DNA of 64,000 nt. Source: DASUNP01 sp963728545 (GTDB lineage: Bacteria; Acidobacteriota; Blastocatellia; UBA7656). Below, one piece after another: positions 1 to 8,121 of this stretch (the stretch's first letter is position 1; every line of letters starts with the position of its first letter). The translations under genes and the position numbers were made by a program. The notes beneath the pieces are model-generated. The model was not told the DNA's origin. It saw nothing but the letters and a program-made list of their open reading frames with translations, and did no database searches. The DNA is taken from assembly GCA_963728545.1 (NCBI GenBank), contig CAVSKO010000002.1, positions 2,232,001 to 2,296,000 on the forward strand. The letters are read 5' to 3'.

Positions 1-717
1 GCCTATCTCAAGCAGGTTCTTAATCACGCCTTCGTTCGCCCCTCCGTGCAGAGGCCCTTTGAGCGTTCCGATGGCCGAGGCTATGGCCGAGTATATGTCT
101 GAAAGCGTGGCGGCGGTGATGCGGGCGGCAAAAGTCGATGCGTTAAGCTCGTGGTCCGCGTGGAGTATCAACGCAACGTCCATCGTGCGCGTAGCGACTT
201 CGTCCGGCTCCTGGCCGCGCAGGGTGTAGAGAAAATTGGCTGCCACCGATAAATCTTCGAGCGGCTCGATCGGCTCCAATCCGTTGCGCACGCGCTCGAA
301 TGTGGTCACGATAGTCGGGAATTTGGCCGTGAGGCTTATCGCTCGATTCAGATTCGCTTCGCGCGACATGTCGGCCCCGTCCGCGTCGTAAAGACCGAGG
401 GCTGAAACAACTGTGCGGAGCATTTCCATCGGGTTGGCTTCTTTAGGAATCTCTCTGATTAGCTGTTGAATCTGGGCGGGCAATCCGGCTTCTCGCGACA
501 GTCGCCGTTTAAGCTCGTCAAGCTGGCTGGTCGTCGGCAGTTGGCCGTTCCACAGCAGGTAAGTAACTTCCTCGAACGTTGCATGCTCGGCGAGGTCGTG
601 TATGTCATAGCCCCAATAAATCAGGCGGCCCTCCAGGCCATTGACATCGCTGATTGAGGATTGCGCGGCGACAACGCCCTCAAGACCGGCTTTTGCCACA
701 TTGGCTTCACTCGACAT
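1..717 (-). CDS. gltA: citrate synthase, N-terminal part (cut by window edge)
   Basis: Condenses oxaloacetate and acetyl-CoA to citrate in the TCA cycle (or propionyl-CoA, if it is a 2-methylcitrate synthase). Read on the minus strand from the ATG at 715-717, the frame is open to base 1, giving 239 codons of a roughly 370-430 residue family. It begins MSSEANVAKAGLEGV, then shows SDVNGLEGRLIYWGYDI, an active-site segment HADHELNAST, and PLHGGANEGV just before the edge; these are citrate synthase hallmarks. A GGAAA-type ribosome binding site precedes the ATG. The C-terminal catalytic aspartate lies outside the window, so citrate and methylcitrate synthase cannot be told apart here. Confidence 0.9.
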   Translation of the reverse strand, partial: MSSEANVAKAGLEGVVAAQSSISDVNGLEGRLIYWGYDIHDLAEHATFEEVTYLLWNGQLPTTSQLDELKRRLSREAGLPAQIQQLIREIPKEANPMEMLRTVVSALGLYDADGADMSREANLNRAISLTAKFPTIVTTFERVRNGLEPIEPLEDLSVAANFLYTLRGQEPDEVATRTMDVALILHADHELNASTFAARITAATLSDIYSAIASAIGTLKGPLHGGANEGVIKNLLEIG

Positions 718-839
718 CTTTCTATTTCCTTTCAATCCACTCACTGCTTGTAAAGAGCATTTGAGGCTGGTTTATCCAATATTCAAGGATAGGATACAGC
801 CGCTCGCGTGTCAACGATGAGGGGTTTTACGAAAAATGT

Positions 840-1640
840 TTAAGGGATAATCACCTCGACTTCGACGCCGCGACGGGCTTCGACAAGCCGCGCGGCAGAC
901 GCGCGCGGCACGGCAAGCTCAAGCAATCCCGCGCTCCCGAAGTAAGCAAACAACTCGTCTTTGTTAGCCTCAGCAAAATAGCTCAACACGCGCGCGGCCT
1001 CGCGGCTGCCTATGCGCACGCGCGCCCCGGCGCTTATGCGCTCGTCTGTCAATTCAACGGGCGAGATGTTGGTTATGACATTGCCGAACCGGTCTACGTG
1101 AATGACGTGGCCGCGTATCAGTTTATCCGACACGACCGAAGGCGTGGGCGTGTTGAAGCGCACCGGGTCGCTTATCTCTTCGCCCATCATTCGCCAATCG
1201 ACGAGCTTTGAGGCGTACGCGGCGCAGGGCGCAAAGATGTCTCGCCCATGAAAAGTTTTCGAGACGGGCTGGCGGAAATAATGCTCGGCTGTGAGATGGA
1301 CTATGCGGCTTGTGCGCTCGCGCTGATAGATGTAGCTGAATACTCCGTTGTCAGGCCCTACGAAATGATATTCGCCCGCCGCCACCATAATCGGGCGGCG
1401 CGATGACCCTACACCGGGATCGACGACTACGAGATGAACGGTGCCTCTAGGAAAATCTTTGTAACAGCACATCAGCGTGAAGGCGGCGGCATAAATGTCG
1501 TGAGGCGGAACGAGGTGGGTCAGATCGATGATTTCGGCTGCCGGGTTGACGGTGTGAATCACGCCTTTCATCGCGGGCACGTAATAATCGGCTTCTCCAA
1601 AATCCGTTGTCAGCGTTATTATCGGCCTTCTCTCAGCCAT
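840..1640 (-). CDS. SAM hydrolase / SAM-dependent halogenase-fold protein (DUF62 family)
   Basis: About 266 residues, the normal length for the S-adenosyl-L-methionine hydroxide adenosyltransferase family, which splits SAM into adenosine and methionine. Family marks are the opening ITLTTDFGEADYYVPAMKG, the VVDPGVGSSRRPI stretch, VGPDNGVFSYI and TFHGRDIFAP. An in-frame ATG 15 bases further up (1655) lacks a ribosome binding site, while this one follows GGGAG at good spacing, so I chose it. It reads away from citrate synthase on the same strand and stands apart from the Nudix gene by about 70 bases. The physiological role of this family is poorly known; fold and reaction class are the safe part. 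Confidence 0.85.
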   Translation of the reverse strand: MAERRPIITLTTDFGEADYYVPAMKGVIHTVNPAAEIIDLTHLVPPHDIYAAAFTLMCCYKDFPRGTVHLVVVDPGVGSSRRPIMVAAGEYHFVGPDNGVFSYIYQRERTSRIVHLTAEHYFRQPVSKTFHGRDIFAPCAAYASKLVDWRMMGEEISDPVRFNTPTPSVVSDKLIRGHVIHVDRFGNVITNISPVELTDERISAGARVRIGSREAARVLSYFAEANKDELFAYFGSAGLLELAVPRASAARLVEARRGVEVEVIIP

Positions 1641-1708
1641 CCGAGGATCTCCCATCTATATTGATAAGAGGGGCAGATACATTTTATATCACCTTGCAAT
1701 AGTCTCGC

Positions 1709-2134
1709 TTAAAACCCGGCAATCAATTTGGCGAGCAGCTCTTTATCAAAATCGTAGCTGAGCAGCCTTTCCGCTTCCGACGCGTCAAACCAACCGGCGC
1801 GATCCACTTCAACGCCATCGGTTGCGATATGGCCCCCGACCTGCTCCATCAAGAAATAATGGACTATCTTTGGCCTGCGCTTGCCGCGTCGAGTTCGATA
1901 ACGATAAAGCGCCAACCCAAGTTTTCGGACGATGCGACACCGCAGGCCCGTCTCTTCAAGCACCTCGCGCAAAGCCGCCTCTTTGAGAGATTCACCTTCT
2001 GTGACGCCTCCTTTCGGAAAGGACCAGTCGTCGTATCGAGGCCGATGCACGAGCAGGACCCTGACAGGCCCGCCATCGGCGGTTTCAACAACGACGCCTC
2101 CTGCCGCCAGCTTCTCCTTCTCGCCTTTCGCCAT
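1709..2134 (-). CDS. Nudix hydrolase
   Basis: About 141 residues, a single Nudix domain. The Nudix box GGVTEGESLKEAALREVLEE followed by TGL matches GX5EX7REUXEEXGU and carries the metal-binding glutamates. The flanking SFPKGG stretch resembles diadenosine polyphosphate (Ap4A) hydrolases of the MutT group, so a nucleotide or dinucleoside polyphosphate substrate is likely but not proven. The frame extends nine codons further to a TTG at 2161 without a ribosome binding site; the ATG at 2134 starts right before the domain. It is divergent from the thioesterase gene, with about 85 bases between the two starts to hold promoters. Confidence 0.85.
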   Translation of the reverse strand: MAKGEKEKLAAGGVVVETADGGPVRVLLVHRPRYDDWSFPKGGVTEGESLKEAALREVLEETGLRCRIVRKLGLALYRYRTRRGKRRPKIVHYFLMEQVGGHIATDGVEVDRAGWFDASEAERLLSYDFDKELLAKLIAGF

Positions 2135-2219
2135 AACTACGAACTTAGCATCATAAGCCAAAAGGACAAAGGCAATCCGTTTGACATCGTTCGAGCGCGC
2201 AGGCTAGGCTTTCAAAAGT

Positions 2220-2630
2220 ATGAGCGAGGGTAACACTCAGAGAGGTGATGAGCGCCAGAGAGTTGACCCGGCCATACGTGTAGTGTTGATGCCGAAAGAC
2301 ACAAACGCGCACGGCACGATTTTTGGCGGCGTCATCCTGAGCTATATTGACATCGCCGCGGCCATCGAGGTGCGCAAGCACACTCTGAAAAAGATCGTGA
2401 CTAAAGCCATGCACGAGGTCGTCTTTGTCGCGCCCGTGCACGTGGGCGATCTGGTCAGCTTTTACACGGAGCTTGTGCGGATTGGCCGCACCTCGATCAC
2501 GATAAAAGTCATAGTAGAAGCCGACCGCGTGCGCCAGCCCGGGGAGCGAGTGATTGTCACCGAGGCCGAGGTGGTCTATGTCGCTATAGATGAAAATCGC
2601 CGCCCCATTCCAATTCGCGATGAGGCTTGA
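2220..2630 (+). CDS. acyl-CoA thioesterase, hotdog fold
   Basis: 136 residues forming one hotdog domain of the YciA/BACH type, which hydrolyses acyl-CoA to free fatty acid and CoA. Diagnostic parts are VLMPKDTNAHGTIFGGVILS (catalytic-region Asn-x-x-Gly-x-x-Phe-Gly-Gly), the following YIDIAAAIEVRKH helix and FVAPVHVGDLVSFYTE. The tail ends in IPIRDEA, as in short single-domain members. It probably limits accumulation of acyl-CoA in the cytoplasm; the chain length is not readable from sequence. Confidence 0.88.
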   Translation: MSEGNTQRGDERQRVDPAIRVVLMPKDTNAHGTIFGGVILSYIDIAAAIEVRKHTLKKIVTKAMHEVVFVAPVHVGDLVSFYTELVRIGRTSITIKVIVEADRVRQPGERVIVTEAEVVYVAIDENRRPIPIRDEA

Positions 2631-2635
2631 ACCGA

Positions 2636-2725
2636 AATCTCAAATCGCGGCCCGCGAAAGCGCGGGAACCCGCTCGGGGTACCCACGCAGTGGGTCGCGC
2701 GCCATTTGAAATTTGAAATTCCTTA
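2636..2725. repeat. intergenic palindromic repeat element
   Basis: The gap between the thioesterase and deacetylase genes holds an AATCTCAAAT-type left end and ATTTGAAATTTGAAATT-type right end around small GC palindromes (CGCGGGAACCCGC and ACCCACGCAGTGGGT). The segment CAAATCGCGGCCCGCGAAAG closely matches CAAATCGCGGCGCGCGCAAG in the element before rpmB (about 47253), so this is a dispersed family rather than unique sequence. Confidence 0.55.
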
Positions 2726-3628
2726 ATGCGCGCTTCTTACTCAGACCGCTACGTTATCAAACTGCCGGAGAATCACAGGTTCCCGATAATCAAGTATGCG
2801 CGGATTCGTGAGCAACTCGTCTCCGAGGGAACATTGCGGACTGCGGACATAACCGAGCCAAACCTGGCAGAGCGTGACGCGATATTGCTTGTCCACTCGG
2901 CGGATTATTACGATCGGCTGGTGAGCGGGCAACTGACGGCGAGCGAAATTCGCCGTCTCGGGCTTCCCTGGTCGGAGGCATTAGTCAGGCGTTCGCGGTT
3001 TTCCGTAGCCGGGACGATTGCCGCCGCTCGCGCGGCTTTAAGCGAGGGGGTTGCGGCAAATCTCGGCGGCGGCACTCATCATGCTTTCGCAGATCACGGC
3101 GAGGGGTTTTGCGTGCTAAACGATATAGCCGTCGCCATTCGTCTGCTGCGGGCCGAAGGGCTGATACGCCGCGCGGCCGTAATCGATTGCGACGTTCATC
3201 AAGGCAACGGGACGGCTCACATCTTTGCCGATGACCCGGAGGTCTTCACGCTGTCGCTTCACGGCGAAAAGAACTATCCGCTAGTCAAACAGCAGAGCAC
3301 GGTTGACGTGGGGCTTGAAGATCGAACGGATGATAAAGAATATCTCGATGCGCTCGCGCTCGCGCTGCCTGAGGCCATCGAGCGATTTCGCCCGGACATA
3401 GTCTTTTATCAAGCGGGCGTAGACCCTTACGAAGGTGATCGCCTGGGCCGCCTTGCGCTCACGCTCGACGGGCTCAAAGAGCGCGATAAATTGGTCTTCA
3501 CCGAGTGCGGCGCAAGATCGCTGCCCACGGTCATCACGCTCGGCGGCGGATACGCCAGCGAGGTAGCCGATACGGTTGAAGCGCACTGTAATACGATCCG
3601 AGCGGCCCGCGAGGTCTTTGCCGTGTGA
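2726..3628 (+). CDS. histone deacetylase family protein (Zn-dependent deacetylase)
   Basis: 300 residues, a single arginase/deacetylase-fold domain like bacterial HDAC11-type proteins and acetylpolyamine or protein lysine deacetylases. The active site is complete: GGGTHHAF with the His pair near residues 118-119, DCDVHQGNGT with the zinc ligands Asp156 and His158, and GVDPYEGD with the third ligand near Asp233, then TLGGGYA. Cytoplasmic, no signal peptide. The substrate cannot be inferred; in bacteria these act on acetylated lysine, polyamines or small metabolites. It follows the thioesterase in the same direction after 95 bases holding a palindromic repeat, so the two may not share a transcript. 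Confidence 0.88.
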   Translation: MRASYSDRYVIKLPENHRFPIIKYARIREQLVSEGTLRTADITEPNLAERDAILLVHSADYYDRLVSGQLTASEIRRLGLPWSEALVRRSRFSVAGTIAAARAALSEGVAANLGGGTHHAFADHGEGFCVLNDIAVAIRLLRAEGLIRRAAVIDCDVHQGNGTAHIFADDPEVFTLSLHGEKNYPLVKQQSTVDVGLEDRTDDKEYLDALALALPEAIERFRPDIVFYQAGVDPYEGDRLGRLALTLDGLKERDKLVFTECGARSLPTVITLGGGYASEVADTVEAHCNTIRAAREVFAV

Positions 3629-3703
3629 GGAACTGTCGCCCAATCAAAGGCGTATCAATTTTGAGTGATACCGCGTATGATCGAAACAAGGAGTTATTAA
3701 GCA

Positions 3704-4732
3704 ATGCCAAGCAAGCTTGATGAAATCCGTCGGCGCGCAGAAGAGGCCGCGCGCAAGCTCGACGAAAAATACGAAATCAGTTCCAAGGTCGGAGAAGGCC
3801 GCCGCGCCGCGACCGATGCTATTCGCAAAGGCACGGATGTGGCGACCGACGCTATTCGCAAGGGCACGGACGCGGCGACCTCAGGGCTGAATGCCGCGCG
3901 CGAAGAGGCTTCGCGCATAGACCGCGAGCATAAAATCACGGAGCGGGCGCGCGAAAGCGCGCGCAAAGTCGAAGAGGCTGTCCGAGACTCCGGCGCGAAA
4001 GAGAAAGCAAAAGAGACAGCAGAGAAGGCAAAAGAGACGGCCAGCGAGTTTGCCGAAGACGCGAAGGCTACGGCGTCGGACATCTTTGGCAGCGCGCGGC
4101 GTTACTACGAAAGCGCGACCGGCGCTGCGAAGAGCAGCGTTTCAGCCGCGCGGCTCCCCGCATCAGTCAGGAGCGCGGTTTTAAACGCGCGCAAATGGGT
4201 CAAAGCGAATCCCGGCAAGGCCGCAGTAATTTCGCTCGCCTTCGTAGCGGGCACGCGCGCGGGCGCTGCGTTTTCTTCTCTCGACGTCACGCTGCTGGGC
4301 GCAGGCGGAGCGGGCAACTGGCTCTTTCATTCGGCGCTTGTCCCTTACGGGCTGAGAAAACTTTCGGAAAAGTATGAAGCTTATTTGAAGCGCCAGGATG
4401 CGTTGATCGCCGAGGGCAAGCTATCGGAAGCCGAGCAGTCGCGAGTAAAGTTCGAGCGCGACATGGCGAAGTACGTCGGAGCGCCGCTGCTTGGAGCATT
4501 CAGCGTGGCGGCGGGCGCGGGGCTGGTGTACGAAGCGTTCACCGGGGCGGTGGTCACAGGTTTTCCGATCAGCCTCGTACTTGGCGGCAATCCGCTGCTT
4601 TCGAGCATCTGGTTTTTCGGCAACGGCATGATCTGTTTCCACAACGGCTATAAGTTTTTCATGATGGCGTTCGGCGAACAGGAAGATGTCAAGCGGGTCG
4701 TGCGCGACATAAGAGGATTGCTCCCGGCATAA
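3704..4732 (+). CDS. unknown protein: amphipathic helical repeats plus C-terminal membrane segments
   Basis: 342 residues, not recognised as a named family. Residues about 1-145 are highly charged and helical, rich in Ala, Lys and Glu, with 11-residue periodicity (ATDAIRKGTDV then ATDAIRKGTDA, followed by AKEKAKETAEKAKETA), like LEA or apolipoprotein-type amphipathic helices. The C-terminal half has hydrophobic stretches at about 175-210 and 260-325, including VISLAFVAGTRAGAAFS and SIWFFGNGMICFHNGYKFF. This suggests a membrane-anchored protein with a membrane-surface or stress role. A clear AAGGAG ribosome binding site precedes the ATG. Stands alone between the deacetylase and homoserine dehydrogenase. 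Confidence 0.75.
   Translation: MPSKLDEIRRRAEEAARKLDEKYEISSKVGEGRRAATDAIRKGTDVATDAIRKGTDAATSGLNAAREEASRIDREHKITERARESARKVEEAVRDSGAKEKAKETAEKAKETASEFAEDAKATASDIFGSARRYYESATGAAKSSVSAARLPASVRSAVLNARKWVKANPGKAAVISLAFVAGTRAGAAFSSLDVTLLGAGGAGNWLFHSALVPYGLRKLSEKYEAYLKRQDALIAEGKLSEAEQSRVKFERDMAKYVGAPLLGAFSVAAGAGLVYEAFTGAVVTGFPISLVLGGNPLLSSIWFFGNGMICFHNGYKFFMMAFGEQEDVKRVVRDIRGLLPA
3809..3874. repeat. 33-bp tandem repeat, two copies, inside the helical protein
   Basis: Copies at 3809-3841 and 3842-3874 each encode an 11-residue unit (ATDAIRKGTDV, ATDAIRKGTDA) and differ at only a few, mostly silent, positions. This looks like a recent internal duplication of one amphipathic helix unit. Confidence 0.8.
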
Positions 4733-4736
4733 CTAA

Positions 4737-4817
4737 AGGATGAGGGATGAGGGATGAAGGATGAAAAGGATATAAGCGATTCTCTTTTTCATCCCTCATC
4801 CCTCATCCCTCATCCCT
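4737..4817. repeat. heptamer-array inverted repeat overlapping the hom start
   Basis: Four GGATGAG-like heptamers (4738-4765) face four CATCCCT heptamers (4790-4817), forming a long hairpin with a loop of about 25 bases. The ATG used by the homoserine dehydrogenase frame (4754) lies inside the left array, and the right array is translated as HPSSLIPHP. It belongs to the group of intergenic heptamer hairpins seen through the window. Confidence 0.85.
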
Positions 4818-5812
4818 TAAAAGTCGCTCTGCTAGGAGTGGGTAATGTCGCCCGCGCTTTTGCTCATTACGTTGCCGTTCATAAACTGCCAATTCAAATC
4901 GTCGCGCTGGCCGATAGCACGGGCGGCATTTTAGTCTCAAGCGGCGATCAAGTTGATAGAGCGGTCGCGCTAAAACGATCCGGCTCAAGTATCGAAAATA
5001 TTTCGCGCGCCGATTTGATCCGCGACGTACGCGAGTTTATCGCGATGCTCCCGGAAACGGGCGCGCAGTTTTTGGTAGAGTCCCTGCCTACAAATCTCTC
5101 ATCAGGCCAGCCCGCGCTCGATTTTGCAGAGTCCGCGCTTGCGCGCGGCATTCACGTCGTCACAGTCGATAAAGGCCCGCTCGTTCACGGGATGGACGCG
5201 CTCAAAAAGACAGCCGTCCGGGCAGGCTCACGCCTGGGGTACAGCGGCACAACGGGCGTCGGCATTCCCGAAGAAATTCTTTCCGAGCGCGTGTTGGAAA
5301 TACGCGGCGTTTTGAATGGAACAACCAACTACATACTGACCGAAATGCAGAAGCGCGGTTTTTCATTTGATCAAGCGCTTGCTCGTGCTCAAGCGGACGG
5401 GATAGCCGAGCCGGACCCTTCGCTGGACATCGAAGGTTGGGACACGGCTGCAAAGATATTGATACTTGCAAAAGGTTTGATGGGGGCCACGGCGCGCATC
5501 GACGAAGTCTCTCGCATAGGGATAGATTCCAAAATCGAATCGTTGATCGAAACGGCGCGCGTGCGCAAAGGGCGTGTTCGCCTCGTGGGTCGCGCGCGCA
5601 TCTGGCAGGGCCGCGTTCGTGTGAGCGTCGCGCCAAAGATAGTTACCTCAGACTCTCCATTTTATTCCGTTTCGGGCACGTCGAAAGCGGCTGTCTTCAG
5701 AACCGAAGACAAAGGCAATGTGCTCGCCTTTGCCAAATCCGGCCGCGATGCCATCTCACAGATCATCCTCGACGACATCTTAAAGATTGCCGGGCAAGTC
5801 GGGCGGGAATAA
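4754..5812 (+). CDS. hom: homoserine dehydrogenase
   Basis: NAD(P)H-dependent reduction of aspartate semialdehyde to homoserine, on the route to threonine and methionine. The Rossmann start is VALLGVGNVARAFAHYV (from about residue 24), followed by the catalytic-domain marks TVDKGPLVHGMDALK, YSGTTGVGIP, GVLNGTTNYILTEM and EPDPSLDIEGWDTAAKI. 352 residues with no C-terminal ACT domain, so a short monofunctional type without the usual threonine-sensing module. The first 22 or so residues are encoded by the heptamer hairpin and have no counterpart in the family; no better start codon exists between them and the Rossmann strand, so the extension may be real. Confidence 0.9.
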   Translation: MKDEKDISDSLFHPSSLIPHPLKVALLGVGNVARAFAHYVAVHKLPIQIVALADSTGGILVSSGDQVDRAVALKRSGSSIENISRADLIRDVREFIAMLPETGAQFLVESLPTNLSSGQPALDFAESALARGIHVVTVDKGPLVHGMDALKKTAVRAGSRLGYSGTTGVGIPEEILSERVLEIRGVLNGTTNYILTEMQKRGFSFDQALARAQADGIAEPDPSLDIEGWDTAAKILILAKGLMGATARIDEVSRIGIDSKIESLIETARVRKGRVRLVGRARIWQGRVRVSVAPKIVTSDSPFYSVSGTSKAAVFRTEDKGNVLAFAKSGRDAISQIILDDILKIAGQVGRE

Positions 5813-5815
5813 TTC

Positions 5816-6151
5816 TTACTGGACGAAATCCGAATTTAGGTCTTCGAATGAAAGCTGCGGGCTTGGCTGCTCGGTATGATCGGCCTCGCTGCCGTCCGAT
5901 TGCGGGCGAGTTGCCGTTGTAGGCCGAAGCGCTTTCTGCACATCGCGCAGATTGAAACGGATGAGACGGTCGGTCAGCATAACGGCCGGGATGCGGCCCG
6001 TGCGGCGAAGGCGATGGACGGTCGATTCGCTGATCTGTAAGACCTCTGCAAGCTGGCGAGCCGTCAAGTAATCGGCTCGCTTCTCTTTCGCCTGCTCGGG
6101 GGTCTCCTCTTCGCCCGGCTTTGCCTTTTGTGATTGTCGCTCTGCCGTCAC
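5816..6151 (-). CDS. small HTH DNA-binding protein (excisionase/MerR-like HTH_17)
   Basis: About 111 residues. The central part YLTARQLAEVLQISESTVHR followed by LRRTGRIPAVMLTDRLIRF is a winged HTH_17 or excisionase-type domain: helix-turn-helix, then the RxGxIPA turn and the wing ending in LRDVQKAL. The flanks are charged and low-complexity. The chosen GTG start at 6151 follows AGGAG four bases upstream; the open frame itself runs to a TTG at 6181 without such a site. It lies 10 bases downstream of the secreted CarboxypepD_reg-like gene and probably shares its transcript. No integrase or phage gene is near, so a regulator is more likely than an excisionase. Confidence 0.8.
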   Translation of the reverse strand: MTAERQSQKAKPGEEETPEQAKEKRADYLTARQLAEVLQISESTVHRLRRTGRIPAVMLTDRLIRFNLRDVQKALRPTTATRPQSDGSEADHTEQPSPQLSFEDLNSDFVQ

Positions 6152-6161
6152 TGGTCTCCTA

Positions 6162-6800
6162 TTATTTCTTAAGCGGCTCAAGGTTGAATGCGACCGGGGC
6201 CGCTTCGCCTTCGTTCACGTCTACCATCTTAGTCTCAGTTTTATAACTGCTGTGCATCGCCGTCAACTGGTAACGGGCGCGTTTAGACGGCAGCCGGAAT
6301 GCAAACTCGCCTTTGCTGTTGGTCGTGTAATCGCGATTGAGGGATTCGATCTTCTTGCGATCTTTCGCTTCTTCGGGCGTAGGCACTCGCGTGAGCTTCA
6401 CTCGCGCGCCCTCTATCGATAATCCGCCCGCGTCAAAAACGACTCCGCGTATCAATGATGTGCGACTCTCTTTCGGCAATTGAATAGTCTTTACGCGAGT
6501 CTCTTTCCCTTCCTCGACCTGTTGCATTTGAACCAGCGTGCCGCCTTTGAAGCCTTCGGCGTCAAAACTTACGGTGTAATTGTCAGGCTCAAGCTCGAAC
6601 GAATACTCGCCCTCGTTATCGGTCGTCGTCTCTTTGATAGCCCGGTCGCGGCTGTTCATCACGCGCACCTGCGCCCCGGCAATCGGCTTGCCTTTTTCGT
6701 TCGCGATCTTCCCTTTGAGCGTCCCGGTCTTTTGTGCGGCCAATGCGGAGCCGGACAAACACAACACGGCGAGCGCGATTATAAAAACTCTCCTGGTCAT
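6162..6800 (-). CDS. secreted protein with two carboxypeptidase-regulatory-like domains
   Basis: 212 residues. A signal peptide (MTRRVFIIALAVLCLSGSAL, cleavage after AxA) precedes two Ig-like CarboxypepD_reg domains: residues about 25-105 (TLKGKIANEKGKPIAGAQV, then a TDNEGEYSFEL turn) and about 115-205 (RGVVFDAGGLSIEGARVKL, then SKGEFAFRLP). Such beta-sandwich modules occur in acidobacterial cell-surface proteins, often as plugs or adhesive modules. A GAGG ribosome binding site precedes the ATG. No catalytic residues are visible; binding or structural function only can be proposed. Co-oriented with the HTH gene just downstream. Confidence 0.82.
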   Translation of the reverse strand: MTRRVFIIALAVLCLSGSALAAQKTGTLKGKIANEKGKPIAGAQVRVMNSRDRAIKETTTDNEGEYSFELEPDNYTVSFDAEGFKGGTLVQMQQVEEGKETRVKTIQLPKESRTSLIRGVVFDAGGLSIEGARVKLTRVPTPEEAKDRKKIESLNRDYTTNSKGEFAFRLPSKRARYQLTAMHSSYKTETKMVDVNEGEAAPVAFNLEPLKK

Positions 6801-6810
6801 AAATACCTCT

Positions 6811-6896
6811 TAGATTTTGGATTGAGAAAGCATCAGCTCTATCCTGAATCGCGGTGCGCGACGAGCGCATCATCCGCCATGAAAATCCAAAATCGT
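6811..6896. repeat. intergenic palindromic repeat element
   Basis: Left end TAGATTTTGGATTGAG and right end GAAAATCCAAAATCG form an imperfect inverted repeat. Its 31-base right portion (6865-6895) is identical save one base to 47271-47301, 40 kb away. It lies between the divergent secreted-protein and rsmD genes. Confidence 0.7.
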
Positions 6897-6962
6897 TTTG
6901 ATTTTGCGGTTGCGGCCCGGCAAAAGTCAACCGGGGCGTTGAGGCCGGGGCCGCGATTATTT

Positions 6963-7535
6963 ATGATCGAATCGAGGAAACGTGTGAGAGTCATCGGAGG
7001 CATTTATCGAGGCCGCAGACTTCGCGCTCCCGCAGGGTTTGACGTGCGGCCTACGTCTGACCGGCTGCGCGAGACGCTGTTCAACATTCTTGCGCCTCAC
7101 ATCGAAGGCAGCCGTTTTCTGGATCTCTGCGCCGGGACGGGGGCCGTAGGTATAGAAGCCCTCAGTCGCGGCGCAAGCTCAGTCACTTTTATCGACCGCT
7201 CGCGCCGCGCCTGCGCGGTCATAGAAAGCAACCTCGCAACTCTCGGCGTCACATCAAACGCGACCATAATCGATCGAGAAGCCGCGAGCGCGCTTAAACG
7301 CCTGGCCGGTGACGCGGCGAAGTTTGACATAGTCTTCTTCGACCCTCCGTATGCTTCAGAGATTTATTCTCAGGTGATGCGCCAGTTGGCTGCGGGCGGC
7401 TTGCTCAGCCCGAACGCCATCGTAATCGCAGAGCACAGGGTGAAGGCGCAGCTGGAGGCCGAGTTCGGGGCGCTGAGAATATACAGAGAAGTAAAGCAGG
7501 GTGAATCGGCGCTCGCGTTCTACACGCGAGTGTGA
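6963..7535 (+). CDS. rsmD: 16S rRNA (guanine966-N2)-methyltransferase RsmD
   Basis: Methylates G966 of 16S rRNA using SAM. 190 residues from the ATG at 6963, standard for RsmD. Motifs in order: VRVIGGIYRGRRLRAPAG near the N-terminus, RPTSDRLRETLFNIL, the SAM-binding FLDLCAGTGAVGIEALSRGA, and the catalytic FFDPPY. The open frame reaches back to 6480, but that part overlaps the divergent secreted gene and matches nothing, so the family start is used. Next is coaD 82 bases downstream, the usual rsmD-coaD order in bacteria. Confidence 0.93.
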   Translation: MIESRKRVRVIGGIYRGRRLRAPAGFDVRPTSDRLRETLFNILAPHIEGSRFLDLCAGTGAVGIEALSRGASSVTFIDRSRRACAVIESNLATLGVTSNATIIDREAASALKRLAGDAAKFDIVFFDPPYASEIYSQVMRQLAAGGLLSPNAIVIAEHRVKAQLEAEFGALRIYREVKQGESALAFYTRV

Positions 7536-7617
7536 TGACAGAGAGTTGACCACCTGACAGGGTTGTGTGCTAGTATCGCTCAACTCTGTTGTGAGCTTCT
7601 GCTTTGGGGGACGCACA

Positions 7618-8118
7618 GTGACTCGCCGAGCAATTTATCCCGGAACGTTTGACCCGATCACTAACGGACATCTCGACATAATCGAGAGGTTGACAAAACT
7701 GTTTGATGAGGTGGTCGTCGCCCTGCTGCTCAATATAGAAAAGCAACCGATGTTTACGACCGACGAGCGCGTCGATATGATACGCTCGGTCATGCGCTGG
7801 GATAACGTGCGCGTAGACACGTTCGAGGGCTTGCTGGTCCACTACGCCGTGGAACAGCAAGCACAGGTCATCGTGCGAGGCATACGCGCCGTGTCAGATT
7901 ATGAGTATGAGCTTCAGATGGCGCTTATGAATCGGCGGATGGAGCCGCGCGTGGAGACGGTCTTTTTGATGGCCGCCGAAGACTATTCTTATCTCAGCTC
8001 GCGTTTGATAAAAGAGGTCTTCAAGCTTGGAGGCTCGATCACGGGATTAGTACCTGATCTTGTAGAACAGCGGATGCGCGAAAAGCTCTTATTGGCGACC
8101 GAGAGTTCAGGAAATTGA
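7618..8118 (+). CDS. coaD: phosphopantetheine adenylyltransferase CoaD
   Basis: Transfers AMP from ATP to 4'-phosphopantetheine, the fourth step of CoA synthesis. 166 residues when started from the GTG at 7618, which follows GGGGGAC at fitting distance; the longer open frame from 7567 adds residues not found in the family. Motifs: YPGTFDPITNGHLDIIER (HxGH-like nucleotidyl transfer site, here NGHLD), RGIRAVSDYEYELQMALMNR and YSYLSSRLIKEVFKLGG. It ends 3 bases before the aminotransferase ATG, so the two are probably co-translated. Confidence 0.94.
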   Translation: MTRRAIYPGTFDPITNGHLDIIERLTKLFDEVVVALLLNIEKQPMFTTDERVDMIRSVMRWDNVRVDTFEGLLVHYAVEQQAQVIVRGIRAVSDYEYELQMALMNRRMEPRVETVFLMAAEDYSYLSSRLIKEVFKLGGSITGLVPDLVEQRMREKLLLATESSGN

Positions 8119-8121
8119 AAG

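Noticed and set aside
5816..6151. Phage excisionase marking a prophage
   Set aside because: The HTH_17 fold alone is not specific, and no integrase, attachment site or phage gene is near.
6480..6962. 5' extension of the rsmD frame
   Set aside because: It overlaps the divergent secreted-protein gene and has no family counterpart; the ATG at 6963 fits RsmD length.
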